Below are positions 40,413 through 50,007 of a stretch of 64,000 nt of DNA, piece after piece. This stretch comes from Alteromonas sp. M12 (GTDB lineage: Bacteria; Pseudomonadota; Gammaproteobacteria; Enterobacterales; Alteromonadaceae): contig NZ_CP144164.1 of the NCBI RefSeq assembly GCF_037478005.1, positions 682,001-746,000 of the forward strand. Reading direction: 5' to 3'. How positions within the stretch are numbered: the first letter of the stretch is position 1; each line of letters opens with the position of its first letter. The position numbers were made by a program, and so were the translations under genes. A model generated the notes under the pieces. It was not told the origin of the DNA and made no database searches. It was given only the letters and a program-made list of their open reading frames with translations.

Positions 40413-41816
40413 ATGTCTTTAACAAAATGGTCGGGTGCAGTTATCAAGTTGGTATCATCGATTCGAAAAACCATGATTTTGGCCCCTATCGCCGTGGTGA
40501 TTGGCAGCACAAGTTTGCATGCTCAGGAAGTGGGTTACCCAGAAAAAGAAGAGCTGAAATTTGGATTCATTAAGTTAACTGATATGGCGCCGCTCGCCAT
40601 AGCCTACGAAAAGCGATTTTTCGAGGATGAAGGGTTATATGTCACTTTAGAAGCGCAAGCAAATTGGAAAGTTTTGCTCGACAGAGTCATTGATGGACAA
40701 TTGGACGGCGCGCATATGTTAGCGGGTCAGCCATTAGGGGCGACTATCGGCTTTGGTACTCAAGCCGATATTATTACTGCTTTCAGTATGGATTTAAATG
40801 GCAACGCCATTACTGTTTCCAATGACATTTGGAAACAAATGAAACCCCATATTCCCCATGAAAATGGTAAACCTGTGCATCCGATTAAAGCCGATGCTTT
40901 GAAGCCGGTAATTGATGGTTTTAAAAATGCCGGTAAACCTTTCAACATAGGGATGGTATTCCCCGTATCCACGCACAACTATGAGCTTCGTTATTGGTTA
41001 GCTGCCGGTAATATTCACCCTGGTTATTATGCGCCCCATAAAGGCGACACCAGTGGGCAGATTAACGCAGACGCTTTACTTTCGGTAACGCCTCCACCAC
41101 AAATGCCTGCCACAATGGAAGCTGGAACAATTGAAGGATATTGCGTTGGCGAACCTTGGAATCAACAGGCTGTTTTTAAAGGTATTGGTGTTCCGGTAGT
41201 AACTGATTATGAGATTTGGAAAAACAATCCTGAGAAAGTCTTTGGTGTAAGTAAAAAATGGGCTGAGGAAAATCCGAATACTCATATCCGCGTGGTTAAA
41301 GCGATGATTCGCGCAGCCATATGGTTAGATGAAAACAATAATGCGAACCGCCCTGAAGCTGTCAAAATTCTAGCCAAGAGTGCTTATGTTGGTGCCGACG
41401 CTGAAGTAATTGCAAACAGTATGGTAGGTACTTTTGAATATGAAAAAGGCGACAAGCGAGAGGTGCCTGATTTCAATGTTTTCTTCCGTTACAACGCGAC
41501 TTATCCATTCTACAGTGATGCCATATGGTACTTAACTCAAATGCGTCGTTGGGGCCAAATTAGCGAGCAAAAACCTGACTCTTGGTACAAAGATATTGCT
41601 AAGCAAGTGTATCGCCCAGACATTTACGCGCAAGCTGCAAAAGCCCTAATCGCTGAAGGCAAAGCATCAGCGAAAGACTTCCCTGAGTTTGCCACTGAAA
41701 CAGGCTACAAACCGGCTCAGAAACACTTTATCGACAATATTGTGTATGACGGAACTCAGCCAAATGCTTATTTGGATAAATTCAACATTGGATTAAAAGG
41801 CAGCACTAAGCTCTAG
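40413..41816 (+). CDS. nrtA: ABC nitrate transporter, periplasmic substrate-binding protein NrtA
   Basis: The 467-residue product has an N-terminal signal (hydrophobic [17 protein letters not shown], cleavage near residue 43) and the NrtA/CmpA body: [57 protein letters not shown]. It delivers nitrate to NrtBC. RBS CGGAG lies 7 nt before the ATG. It is the first gene of nrtABC behind a NasT attenuator. It is related to NasS, with an insertion and a signal peptide as the main differences. Confidence 0.95.
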   Translation: MSLTKWSGAVIKLVSSIRKTMILAPIAVVIGSTSLHAQEVGYPEKEELKFGFIKLTDMAPLAIAYEKRFFEDEGLYVTLEAQANWKVLLDRVIDGQLDGAHMLAGQPLGATIGFGTQADIITAFSMDLNGNAITVSNDIWKQMKPHIPHENGKPVHPIKADALKPVIDGFKNAGKPFNIGMVFPVSTHNYELRYWLAAGNIHPGYYAPHKGDTSGQINADALLSVTPPPQMPATMEAGTIEGYCVGEPWNQQAVFKGIGVPVVTDYEIWKNNPEKVFGVSKKWAEENPNTHIRVVKAMIRAAIWLDENNNANRPEAVKILAKSAYVGADAEVIANSMVGTFEYEKGDKREVPDFNVFFRYNATYPFYSDAIWYLTQMRRWGQISEQKPDSWYKDIAKQVYRPDIYAQAAKALIAEGKASAKDFPEFATETGYKPAQKHFIDNIVYDGTQPNAYLDKFNIGLKGSTKL

Positions 41817-41849
41817 GGCTTAAGTGATTTGACCTGACGGAGAAAGAAA

Positions 41850-42839
41850 ATGTCGAAACAAGCAGCTATTCCTATGCTAACTGAGAAGCAAACTAGCGTT
41901 GATTTAGCAAAGCTAACAGGGTTATTAAAAACGATTATGTTGCCATTAATCGGATTGGTGTTGTTTATTGGCTTATGGAACGCTATGGCGAAAAATATTG
42001 ATACCTCACTGGGGCAGTTTCCTGGCACCGCAGCTGTTTGGGAGCAAGCTACTGTGTTAGTCGATGAGCATTATGCGCAGAAAAATAAAGCCACTGAATT
42101 TTATGAACGACAACAAAAGCGCAATGCTGAACGGGTAGCGAAGGATCCCACCTATCAACCAAAAATCCGTGCTTTTACTGGCGCTCCAACGTTCTTTCAA
42201 CAAATTTGGACTAGCCTTTATACGGTCATGGTTGGCTTTATTATGGCGTCGTTAATTGCGGTTCCATTAGGCATACTGTGCGGTTTAAGCAAATCTTCTT
42301 ATGCGGCAATAAACCCTTTAATACAGCTATTCAAGCCGATTTCCCCCCTTGCGTGGCTGCCGCTAGTTACTATGGTGGTAAGTGCCGCATATGTGTCGGA
42401 TGACCCTATGTTCTCAAAGTCTTTTATTACCTCTGCTGCAACAGTGGCGCTGTGTTGTTTATGGCCGACCTTGATTAATACTGCAGTAGGCGTGTCGAGT
42501 ATTGATAAGGACTTAATCAATGTAAGTAAAGTACTGAGATTAAATCCCATACAGCATGTCTTGAAAATTGTTATGCCTTCCTCTATCCCTGCTATTTTTA
42601 CTGGCTTGCGTCTTTCTCTGGGAATTGGCTGGATGGTTTTGATTGCCGCAGAGATGTTGGCGCAAAATCCGGGACTTGGAAAGTTTGTTTGGGATGAATT
42701 TCAAAATGGTAGTTCTGAATCTTTGGCTCGTATTATGGTTGCGGTACTCACTATTGGAATCATAGGTTTCATACTCGATCGATTAATGTTGCAGCTTCAG
42801 AAATGGGTAAGTTGGGACAAGTCAGCGACCTTACGCTAA
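41850..42839 (+). CDS. nrtB: ABC nitrate transporter, permease NrtB
   Basis: The 329-residue permease has an N-terminal TM, an inserted charged periplasmic stretch (about residues 65-110, EFYERQQKRNAERVAKDP), then five TM segments of the BPD_transp_1 domain. The EAA-type loop is NVSKVLRLNPIQHVLKIVMPSSIPAI. The C-terminal IGWMVLIAAEML is conserved in the nitrate/taurine permease group. It starts 33 nt after nrtA with RBS CGGAGAAAG. Confidence 0.94.
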   Translation: MSKQAAIPMLTEKQTSVDLAKLTGLLKTIMLPLIGLVLFIGLWNAMAKNIDTSLGQFPGTAAVWEQATVLVDEHYAQKNKATEFYERQQKRNAERVAKDPTYQPKIRAFTGAPTFFQQIWTSLYTVMVGFIMASLIAVPLGILCGLSKSSYAAINPLIQLFKPISPLAWLPLVTMVVSAAYVSDDPMFSKSFITSAATVALCCLWPTLINTAVGVSSIDKDLINVSKVLRLNPIQHVLKIVMPSSIPAIFTGLRLSLGIGWMVLIAAEMLAQNPGLGKFVWDEFQNGSSESLARIMVAVLTIGIIGFILDRLMLQLQKWVSWDKSATLR

Positions 42840-42852
42840 AGAGGAAATTAAC

Positions 42853-43719
42853 ATGACGTTTAAACATCAACTTGAATTAACGCAAGTAGCTATAGATTTT
42901 CCTACTCCCAAAGGGCCTTTTACTGCTTTGCAAGATGTCAATCTTAAAATTCAGAAAGGTGAGTTTATATCCTTGATTGGTCATTCGGGATGCGGCAAAT
43001 CGACAGTACTGAACCTCATTGCCGGACTGTATCAAGCCACAACTGGTGGAGTGATACTTGAAGGTCAGGAAGTGAATGAACCTGGTCCTGAACGGGCCGT
43101 TGTATTTCAAAATCATTCTCTTCTACCTTGGTTGTCTGCTTATAAAAATGTTGAGTTAGCGGTTAAACAAACGCGTTCTGGGCGCTCTAAAAAAGAGATT
43201 AAGGAATGGGTAGAGCACAATCTTGAATTAGTTCACATGAGTCACGCCGTTGACAAATTACCTTCTGAGATATCTGGCGGTATGAAACAGCGTGTGGGGA
43301 TTGCTCGAGCTTTGGCTATGCAACCAAAAGTATTGTTAATGGATGAGCCTTTCGGAGCACTCGATGCGTTAACCCGTGCTCACCTGCAAGACTCAGTGAT
43401 GGAAATTCACAACAAACTGGGAAATACCGTGATCATGATTACTCATGATGTGGACGAAGCGGTTTTACTCTCCGATCGCATCGTGATGATGACTAATGGT
43501 CCAGCTGCAACTATTGGTGAAATTTTGCAGGTTGAATTAGAGCGACCGCGAAATCGAATTGAGTTGGCTGATAATCCTCAGTACAACCACTATCGACATG
43601 AAGTACTCAAATTTTTGTATGAAAAGCAGCGAAAAGTGGAATCGGTGGACTCTCATCGAAAAAACAAAGTTAGCAGTGAACGCACTGAAAATTTGAAAAC
43701 GGGTTCTGACAAAATTTAA
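42853..43719 (+). CDS. nrtC: ABC nitrate transporter, ATP-binding protein NrtC/NrtD type
   Basis: The 288-residue ATPase has Walker A GHSGCGKST, Q-loop FQNHSLLPW, signature SGGMKQR, Walker B VLLMDEP and H-loop ITHDVDEA. It is a single-domain ATPase; the cyanobacterial NrtC regulatory NrtA-like extension is absent, replaced by a short basic tail. It starts 13 nt after nrtB with AAGAGGAAA upstream and completes the nitrate importer. Confidence 0.94.
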   Translation: MTFKHQLELTQVAIDFPTPKGPFTALQDVNLKIQKGEFISLIGHSGCGKSTVLNLIAGLYQATTGGVILEGQEVNEPGPERAVVFQNHSLLPWLSAYKNVELAVKQTRSGRSKKEIKEWVEHNLELVHMSHAVDKLPSEISGGMKQRVGIARALAMQPKVLLMDEPFGALDALTRAHLQDSVMEIHNKLGNTVIMITHDVDEAVLLSDRIVMMTNGPAATIGEILQVELERPRNRIELADNPQYNHYRHEVLKFLYEKQRKVESVDSHRKNKVSSERTENLKTGSDKI

Positions 43720-43826
43720 TCACATTAACCTTTAAATACCATGTAAACCAAGACCTCGATTTTAGCCATTAAATTTAATAGCGAGTCGAAGGTCTCGGCG
43801 AAGTCATGTCTGGAATAAGAGAGAAG

Positions 43827-45044
43827 ATGATGAAAACTATGACTAAAAAAACACTTAACGTTGCTGTAGCAGTCGCTTTATTGAGCGTTTCTAGTGCTTC
43901 TGTAAATGCTGAAGAATCTATCGCTAAAGCCATGACAAGCGGCACCGCTGGGGTTAATTTTAACCTGCGTTATGAATCGGTTGATCAAGACAATGCAGTT
44001 GAAGATGCAAGTGCGTTAACCTTACGCACATTATTAAGCTACAAATCGGCTAGCTATAAGAATTTTTCCGCAATGATTGAAGTGGAAGATACTCGCATTG
44101 TGTTGGGGCAAGGGGACTATACTGTTGGACCAACAGGTTACAACTCCGGTATGTATTCTGTGATTGCAGACCCTGAGCACACAGAATTGGATCAAGGATA
44201 TATTCAGTACTCCAAAGACAATTTCACAGCCAAACTCGGTCGCCAAGTTATTACCATGGATAATCACCGATTTATCGGACACGTAGGTTGGCGTCAGGAT
44301 CGCCAAACCTTTGATGGTATTAGCGTGAACTATAGCCCAGCAAAAGCGGTCTCTTTAAAATATGCTTATCTAACCCAGCGAAATAGAATTTTTGCTGAGG
44401 CGGCTGATTTTGATGCTAAAGATCACCTACTAAATGCCTCATATAATTCTTCTTTGGGGAAAATAACGGCCTATGGATATTTATTAGAGATAGATAATAA
44501 TGTGGAAAATTCTCTAGATACTTTTGGTATTCGCTTTTCCGGCGACAGTTCAGTTGCCGATACCAAGATTATTTATACAGCTGAATACGCCACACAAAGC
44601 AGTGATTCAGCCACCACTAGTTTTGATGCAGATTATTTGATGTTAGAAGTCGGTGGTGTATTTTCAGGAGTGACTGCAAAAGTTGGTTATGAAGTGTTAG
44701 GCTCTGATGACGGCAATTACGGATTTTCTACACCTCTTGCGACCCTTCATAAGTTTAACGGTTGGGCTGATGTTTTTTTAGGCACACCAGCAGAGGGATT
44801 AGTGGATTTATCCGTGACTTTATCTGGTCAAGTGGCTGGTGGAAGCTTGACCGCGACTTATCACGACTTTGAGGCCGATGATGCTAGTGAGTCTGTTGAT
44901 GACCTTGGAAGTGAAATTGATCTACAGTATGCCTATAAAATATCAGCCAACTATTCTATGGGAATTAAGTACGCAGCCTACTCTGGTGAGAGCGGCCGGG
45001 TTGATACCGATAAACTTTGGCTGTGGCTTGGTGCGAAATTTTAA
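43827..45044 (+). CDS. Outer-membrane porin of the alginate-export type, probable nitrate porin
   Basis: From the ATG at 43827 (GAGAGA upstream) the product is 405 residues with a signal peptide ending SSASVNA. The mature part has alternating beta strands (NFNLRYESVDQD, YIQYSKDNFTAKLGRQVI, GVRSNI-free barrel) and a C-terminal aromatic residue (LWLWLGAKF), as needed for barrel insertion. It resembles porins annotated as alginate export family. ATG 43806 or 43839 are alternative starts. It lies 107 nt behind nrtC, so nitrate passage is inferred from position only. Confidence 0.75.
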   Translation: MMKTMTKKTLNVAVAVALLSVSSASVNAEESIAKAMTSGTAGVNFNLRYESVDQDNAVEDASALTLRTLLSYKSASYKNFSAMIEVEDTRIVLGQGDYTVGPTGYNSGMYSVIADPEHTELDQGYIQYSKDNFTAKLGRQVITMDNHRFIGHVGWRQDRQTFDGISVNYSPAKAVSLKYAYLTQRNRIFAEAADFDAKDHLLNASYNSSLGKITAYGYLLEIDNNVENSLDTFGIRFSGDSSVADTKIIYTAEYATQSSDSATTSFDADYLMLEVGGVFSGVTAKVGYEVLGSDDGNYGFSTPLATLHKFNGWADVFLGTPAEGLVDLSVTLSGQVAGGSLTATYHDFEADDASESVDDLGSEIDLQYAYKISANYSMGIKYAAYSGESGRVDTDKLWLWLGAKF

Positions 45045-45157
45045 TAAAGGTGCACAATTTTGATAATTAGTTAGTAATAGCAAATATCAAAATAATACAT
45101 CTATCTAATTGTTATTAGGTTAATCTGAGCATACTAGTTGTTGTAGGTAATAACTAA

Positions 45158-45194
45158 TGCACCACATTGGACGGAGATGCTTCATGGTGGTGCA
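45158..45194 (+). promoter_or_regulatory. Tandem NtrC sites upstream of glnA
   Basis: TGCACC-ACATT-GGACGG (45158-45174) and TGCTTC-ATGGT-GGTGCA (45178-45194). Each has one perfect half and a partial half; centres are 20 bp apart, on the same helix face, 83 bp before the sigma-54 GG. Confidence 0.72.
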
Positions 45195-45266
45195 GAAAGT
45201 GGTGGGTTATGAGTCTATAATTCACCATTTCAACGATAGAATAGGCATTTTAGGGTCATCATGCAT

Positions 45267-45283
45267 ATGGCATGAAAATCGCT
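45267..45283 (+). promoter_or_regulatory. Candidate sigma-54 promoter of glnA
   Basis: ATGGCATGAAAATCGCT: TGGCAT at -24, GC at -12, 10-nt spacing. Predicted start near 45294. glnA is a classical NtrC/sigma-54 gene, which supports the reading of the four other sites. Confidence 0.72.
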
Positions 45284-45350
45284 TAGTTCAGCAACTAGTA
45301 TTGCAAGTTTGAAAAACACCATAATCTTTGATTATATTCAGGAGGACACA

Positions 45351-46757
45351 ATGTCAGTAGAAAAGGCTTTAGACCTTATCAAAGAAACCGAAGCGAAATT
45401 TGTTGACCTACGCTTTACCGACACTAAAGGTAAAGAGCAACACGTTTCTATCCCAACTCATCAAGTAACTGAAGACTTCTTTGAAGAAGGTAAGATGTTT
45501 GATGGTTCTTCTATCGCTGGATGGAAAGGCATTAATGAATCTGACATGGTGCTTATGCCTGATCCAGAATCTGCTGTCCTAGACCCTTTTGCAGAAGAAA
45601 CTCAAATTAACATTCGTTGTGACATACTTGAGCCTTCAACTATGCAAGGTTACGACCGAGATCCTCGTTCTGTAGCTCGTCGTGCGGAAGAATATTTAAA
45701 ATCTACTGGAATTGGTGACGAAGTTTATTTCGGCCCAGAGCCAGAGTTTTTCTTGTTTGACGATGTGAAATATCACACTGATATGTCAGGTTCGTTCTTC
45801 AAAATTGACGCAGAAGAAGCTTCTTGGAACTCAGGTGCTGATTTCGAAGGTGGCAACATGGGTCACCGTCCAGGCATTAAAGGTGGTTACTTCCCAGTTC
45901 CTCCAGTTGATTCCTCAAATGACACACGTGCAGCAATGTGCTTGGTTATGGAAGAAATGGGTTTAACTGTTGAAGCGCATCACCATGAAGTTGCTACTGC
46001 CGGTCAAAACGAAATCGCTTGTTTATTTAACACACTAGTTAAAAAAGCAGATGAAATTCAAATATATAAGTATGTAGTACATAACGTGGCACATGCTTAT
46101 GGTCAAACAGCGACCTTTATGCCTAAGCCTCTAGTAGGTGATAACGGTTCAGGTATGCACTGTCACCAATCAATTAGTAAAGACGGTAAAAACGTTTTTG
46201 CTGGTGATAAATATGCAGGTATGTCTGAAGAAGCGTTGTTCTATATTGGTGGTATCATCAAGCACGCTCGCGCGATTAATGCATTCGCTAATGCATCTAC
46301 TAACTCGTACAAGCGTTTGGTACCTCACTTCGAAGCTCCGGTAATGTTGGCATATTCAGCATGTAACCGTTCTGCTTCTATCCGTATTCCTCATGTGACT
46401 AGCGAACGCGCTCGTCGTATCGAAGTACGTTTCCCTGACCCAACAGCTAACCCATATTTAGCATTCTCTGCAATGTTAATGGCCGGCCTTGATGGAATCA
46501 AAAACAAGATTCACCCTGGCGATGCAATGGATAAAGATCTTTATGACCTTCCTCCAGAAGAAGCGGCAGATATCCCTACAGTTGCAAGTTCTTTAGAGCA
46601 AGCCCTTGAAGCTTTGGATAGTGATCGTGAATTCCTAACTGCTGGTGGCGTTATGACTGACGACATGATTGATGCGTATATTACGCTTAAGACTGAAGAA
46701 GTTCAGTTACTTAATTCATCAACTCACCCAGTTGAATTTGGCATGTACTACAGCTGT
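45351..46757 (+). CDS. glnA: Glutamine synthetase type I
   Basis: From the ATG at 45351 (perfect RBS AGGAGG) the product is 468 residues, the normal GSI length. Landmarks are [28 protein letters not shown], the ATP-site [19 protein letters not shown] and the adenylylation loop [11 protein letters not shown] with its regulatory tyrosine. It assimilates the ammonium made by NirBD into glutamine. An upstream in-frame TTG at 45309 would add 14 unrelated residues and lacks an RBS. It is followed by a strong terminator. The listed end may include the stop at 46758-46760. Confidence 0.97.
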
Positions 46758-46786
46758 TAATTGCTTTAGTTATTGTTTTTTATACC

Positions 46787-46814
46787 AGCCCGCATTATTG
46801 CGGGCTTTTTTTTG
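46787..46814 (+). terminator. Terminator after glnA
   Basis: AGCCCGCA and TGCGGGCT form an 8-bp stem with a 4-nt loop, followed by nine T. Confidence 0.92.
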
Positions 46815-46840
46815 TCGTCGAAAAGGCTACACTTTACAGT

Positions 46841-47356
46841 ATGAAAAAAACCATTGTTGTTTCTCTGTTATTGTTTGCTGTCACCGCCAATGGTGAGAAG
46901 CTATACAAAGTGATTAATGCGGACGGCTCAGTTACTTATACTGACACTCCGCAAAGTGGTGCTGTGCAACTCGATCTAGAGGATGCTAATAGTGCTGTTA
47001 TGCCTTCTTTGCTAAACGGTGTAGCCAATAAGCAGGTTAAAAAAAGTCGTTTAGAATTTCCTGATTATCAACTTGAGATAATATCTCCTGCTGAGGAAGA
47101 AACAATTCGTCACAATTCAGGTAAGGTTCTAGTCTCAGCAAGGCTCGAACCTGTGGGCAATGGTAAGTTCGAAATTTATTTAGATAGTGAGTTAGTACAG
47201 ACAAGTCCAGCCCCTTCTTTTCAGCTACAGAATGTAGTGCGGGGAGAACATTCAATTCAAGTAAAATTTATTCACCATACAGGCAAGATCCTTGCATTGT
47301 CTAAGCCTAGAGTGTTTTACATGCATCAGGCCTCGACGTTGATCAATCCAAATTAA
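46841..47356 (+). CDS. DUF4124-containing exported protein
   Basis: The 171-residue protein has a signal peptide (MKKTIVVSLLLFAVTANG). A DUF4124 segment follows (KLYKVINADGSVTYTDTP, about residues 20-45), then an Ig-like C-terminal part (YQLEIISPAEEETIRHNSG, FEIYLDSELVQT). Such proteins commonly sit between glnA and glnL in gammaproteobacteria, but their function is unknown. No clear RBS precedes the ATG. It has no own terminator before glnL. Confidence 0.85.
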   Translation: MKKTIVVSLLLFAVTANGEKLYKVINADGSVTYTDTPQSGAVQLDLEDANSAVMPSLLNGVANKQVKKSRLEFPDYQLEIISPAEEETIRHNSGKVLVSARLEPVGNGKFEIYLDSELVQTSPAPSFQLQNVVRGEHSIQVKFIHHTGKILALSKPRVFYMHQASTLINPN

Positions 47357-47416
47357 ACGTTTTAGAAGCCTGTAGCATGCTTCTTAATTGACATTGACTT
47401 TAACAAGTTAATGTTG

Positions 47417-47433
47417 TGCACTGATGTGGTGCA
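47417..47433 (+). promoter_or_regulatory. NtrC site directly upstream of glnL
   Basis: TGCACT-GATGT-GGTGCA is the best NtrC match in the window (11 of 12). It lies just past a possible sigma-70 -35 (TTGACA, 47388) and 24 nt before the TTG start, where NtrC binding would block rather than activate. Confidence 0.72.
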
Positions 47434-47456
47434 ACAATGTTATTGGATGAAATTCT

Positions 47457-48527
47457 TTGAGTGAACAATTTAAATACCTTTTGGAAAGCTTAGCCACCGC
47501 TGTATTGGTGTTGGATGAGAACCTCTCAATCCGCTACGTCAATTTGGCTGCGCAGTCGATACTTGAGTTTGGCGAAAATCAATTACTTGGTTTTCCATTG
47601 ACTCAGTTTGTGTCTCATTCCAGCGTGACCTTTGCGCGGTTAGAGGATGCAATGGACCGAGATCAAGGATTTTCTGATGGCGAAGTTTTATTTGCTTTTT
47701 CCGACGGTCGACATGTATTAACAGATGTAACTGTTACGACATTTGAGTTTGAACAAAAACCAGCACTTCTGCTGGAAATGAAAGTGATAGATCAGCAGAA
47801 GAGAATCAGTCAAGAGAGTCAACAATGGGCTCAACTTCAAGCTGCTAGAGAGTTAATTCGCGGCTTAGCCCATGAAATCAAAAATCCACTTGGTGGTGTA
47901 CGTGGGGCTGCTCAATTGCTCGAAAAAGAATTACATAGCCCTGAGTTAAAAGAGTTTACTCAAGTTATTATTGGCCAATCAGATAGATTGCGAAATTTGG
48001 TCGATAGATTGTTAGGTCCTAATTCTTTGCCCAATTTTGCATGGGTGAACATACATAAAGTACTAGAGAAAATTCGCACCTTAGTGAAGCTGGATGCCAC
48101 TCATAATATCGTTATTGAACGGGATTATGACCCCAGTATCCCTGACTTGTTTTTAGACCAAGATATGTTGCAGCAAGCGGTGTTAAATATTGTCACTAAT
48201 AGTATTCAGGCTTTAGACGGAAGCAATGATGAGCCTGAAATTATTATTCGTAGCAGAATTAAACGCCGATTTACCATACACGGCGTGAAATACCCGTTAG
48301 TTGCACAAATCAAGATTATCGACAATGGTCCCGGGATCCCAGTAGAGCTTAAAGACACCTTGTTTTATCCAATGGTAACAGGGAAATCAAACGGAACAGG
48401 CTTAGGTCTGTCCATCGCACAATCTTTGGTGGATCATCATAAAGGCAAGATCGATGTTGAAAGTTGGCCAGGTCACACCGCATTTAAAATTTATTTACCG
48501 ATAGAGAAAAAGGACGTAAATCAATGA
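47457..48527 (+). CDS. glnL: Nitrogen regulation sensor kinase GlnL (NtrB)
   Basis: The 356-residue soluble kinase has a PAS domain (about residues 5-115, LDENLSIRYVNLAAQSIL), HisKA with GLAHEIKNPLGGVRGAA (phospho-His) and HATPase_c (NIVTNSIQALDG, NGTGLGLSIAQ). It phosphorylates or dephosphorylates GlnG under control of PII. The start is TTG (GGATGA upstream); no in-frame ATG sits near. It overlaps glnG by ATGA. Confidence 0.95.
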   Translation: MSEQFKYLLESLATAVLVLDENLSIRYVNLAAQSILEFGENQLLGFPLTQFVSHSSVTFARLEDAMDRDQGFSDGEVLFAFSDGRHVLTDVTVTTFEFEQKPALLLEMKVIDQQKRISQESQQWAQLQAARELIRGLAHEIKNPLGGVRGAAQLLEKELHSPELKEFTQVIIGQSDRLRNLVDRLLGPNSLPNFAWVNIHKVLEKIRTLVKLDATHNIVIERDYDPSIPDLFLDQDMLQQAVLNIVTNSIQALDGSNDEPEIIIRSRIKRRFTIHGVKYPLVAQIKIIDNGPGIPVELKDTLFYPMVTGKSNGTGLGLSIAQSLVDHHKGKIDVESWPGHTAFKIYLPIEKKDVNQ

Positions 48528-49930
48528 ACGCTGAACCAGTATGGGTCGTAGATGACGATAGCTCGATTCGTTGGGTGTTACAAAAAGCGTTGCAGTCGGC
48601 GCAAATTCCCTGTTTTAGTTTTGAGAATCCAGAAGATTTACTTTTGCAGTTACACTCAGGACAACAACCAGAAGTAATCGTTTCTGACATTAAAATGCCA
48701 CAAATGGATGGCATGACGTTATTGCAAGAAGTGCATCGTCACTTTCCTGATATTCCAGTCATTATTATGACCGCGCATTCAGATCTAGACAGCGCTGTTA
48801 ATGCTTATCAAAGTGGTGCGTTTGAATATTTACCAAAGCCATTTGATATCGATGAAGCGGTGAATTTAGTCCAGCGCGCATTGGCTCATTCGCGAGAACA
48901 AAACTCACAACGTCAAGCAGAACCAGAAGTTAAAGACACCGAAATTATTGGTGAAGCGCCAGCAATGCAAGAGGTCTTTCGTGCCATTGGAAGGCTATCA
49001 AGATCTAGTATTAGTGTTTTGATCAACGGACAATCAGGAACAGGTAAAGAACTAGTTGCTCAAGCATTGCATCGCCACAGCCCTCGAAAAGCCAACACCT
49101 TTATCGCGTTGAATATGGCTGCTATTCCCGCAGATCTAATCGAATCTGAATTGTTTGGCCATGAAAAAGGGGCTTTTACAGGCGCGCAATCTGCACGCCA
49201 AGGAAGGTTTGAGCAAGCGGATGGTGGGACTCTATTTTTAGATGAAATTGGTGATATGCCGTTGGATGTGCAAACCCGATTATTGCGCGTATTGGCCGAT
49301 GGTCAATTTTACCGAGTAGGCGGGCATAATCCAGTTAGCGTTAATGTAAGAATCATTGCCGCTACTCATCAAAATCTTGAACAACGTGTTGTAGATGGAA
49401 AGTTTCGCGAAGACCTCTACCACCGTCTTAACGTGATTAAAATTCATATTCCGACCTTGGCTCAACGTCGAGAAGATATACCTTTGTTAGCAAGGCATTT
49501 CCTGAGTCGTGCCGCGAAAGAGTTAGAAGTGGATGCGAAGTCGCTTAGTAAAGAAGCCGCCAATGTGCTTTCACAGTTATCATGGCCGGGAAATGTGCGC
49601 CAATTGGAAAACATGTGCCGTTGGTTAACGGTAATGGCCAGTGGTCAAGAAATCTTAATTAATGACTTACCGCCAGAAATTAGCACTCAACCTGCCAGTA
49701 CGCAATCTGCTAATCAGGAAGGAGATTGGAAAACGCTACTGGCTAGCTGGGCTGATAAACAACTTCACTCTGGTCGTCAGAATATTTTAGATGAAGCCAC
49801 CCATGACTTTGAAAAAATCATGTTGGAAAGAGCTTTACAATATACTAACGGTCATAAACAAGATGCAGCTAAAAAGCTTGGTTGGGGCAGAAATACGTTA
49901 ACCCGTAAACTAAAAGAACTCGATATGTAA
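48524..49930 (+). CDS. glnG: Nitrogen regulator GlnG (NtrC), sigma-54 activator
   Basis: The 468-residue product has an N-terminal receiver (WVVDDDSSIRWVL, phospho-Asp in VSDIKMPQMDG), a central AAA+ domain with Walker A GQSGTGKE, the sigma-54 contact loop GAFTGA, Walker B GGTLFLDEIGD, and a C-terminal Fis-type HTH (AAKKLGWGRNTLTRKLKEL). When phosphorylated it activates sigma-54 promoters. Five candidate targets and one candidate autoregulatory site are in this window. It is coupled to glnL. Confidence 0.97.
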   Translation: MNAEPVWVVDDDSSIRWVLQKALQSAQIPCFSFENPEDLLLQLHSGQQPEVIVSDIKMPQMDGMTLLQEVHRHFPDIPVIIMTAHSDLDSAVNAYQSGAFEYLPKPFDIDEAVNLVQRALAHSREQNSQRQAEPEVKDTEIIGEAPAMQEVFRAIGRLSRSSISVLINGQSGTGKELVAQALHRHSPRKANTFIALNMAAIPADLIESELFGHEKGAFTGAQSARQGRFEQADGGTLFLDEIGDMPLDVQTRLLRVLADGQFYRVGGHNPVSVNVRIIAATHQNLEQRVVDGKFREDLYHRLNVIKIHIPTLAQRREDIPLLARHFLSRAAKELEVDAKSLSKEAANVLSQLSWPGNVRQLENMCRWLTVMASGQEILINDLPPEISTQPASTQSANQEGDWKTLLASWADKQLHSGRQNILDEATHDFEKIMLERALQYTNGHKQDAAKKLGWGRNTLTRKLKELDM

Positions 49931-49954
49931 ATCAAAGCAATTGGCAAAGCACTA

Positions 49955-49981
49955 AAAAGGCGCTTAAAAAGCGCCTTAATT
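49955..49981. terminator. Terminator between glnG and folE
   Basis: AAAAGGCGCTT and AAGCGCCTT pair. The T-run is better on the minus strand (for folE), but it can serve both convergent genes. Confidence 0.78.
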
Positions 49982-50007
49982 TTAGCTCAAGTAATGCTGG
50001 TTACTGG

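Larger units (their letters stand above)
45045..45350. other. glnA regulatory region
   Basis: This 306-nt stretch without a gene has two NtrC sites and a sigma-54 element, listed separately. I saw no NasT hairpins here. Confidence 0.7.
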
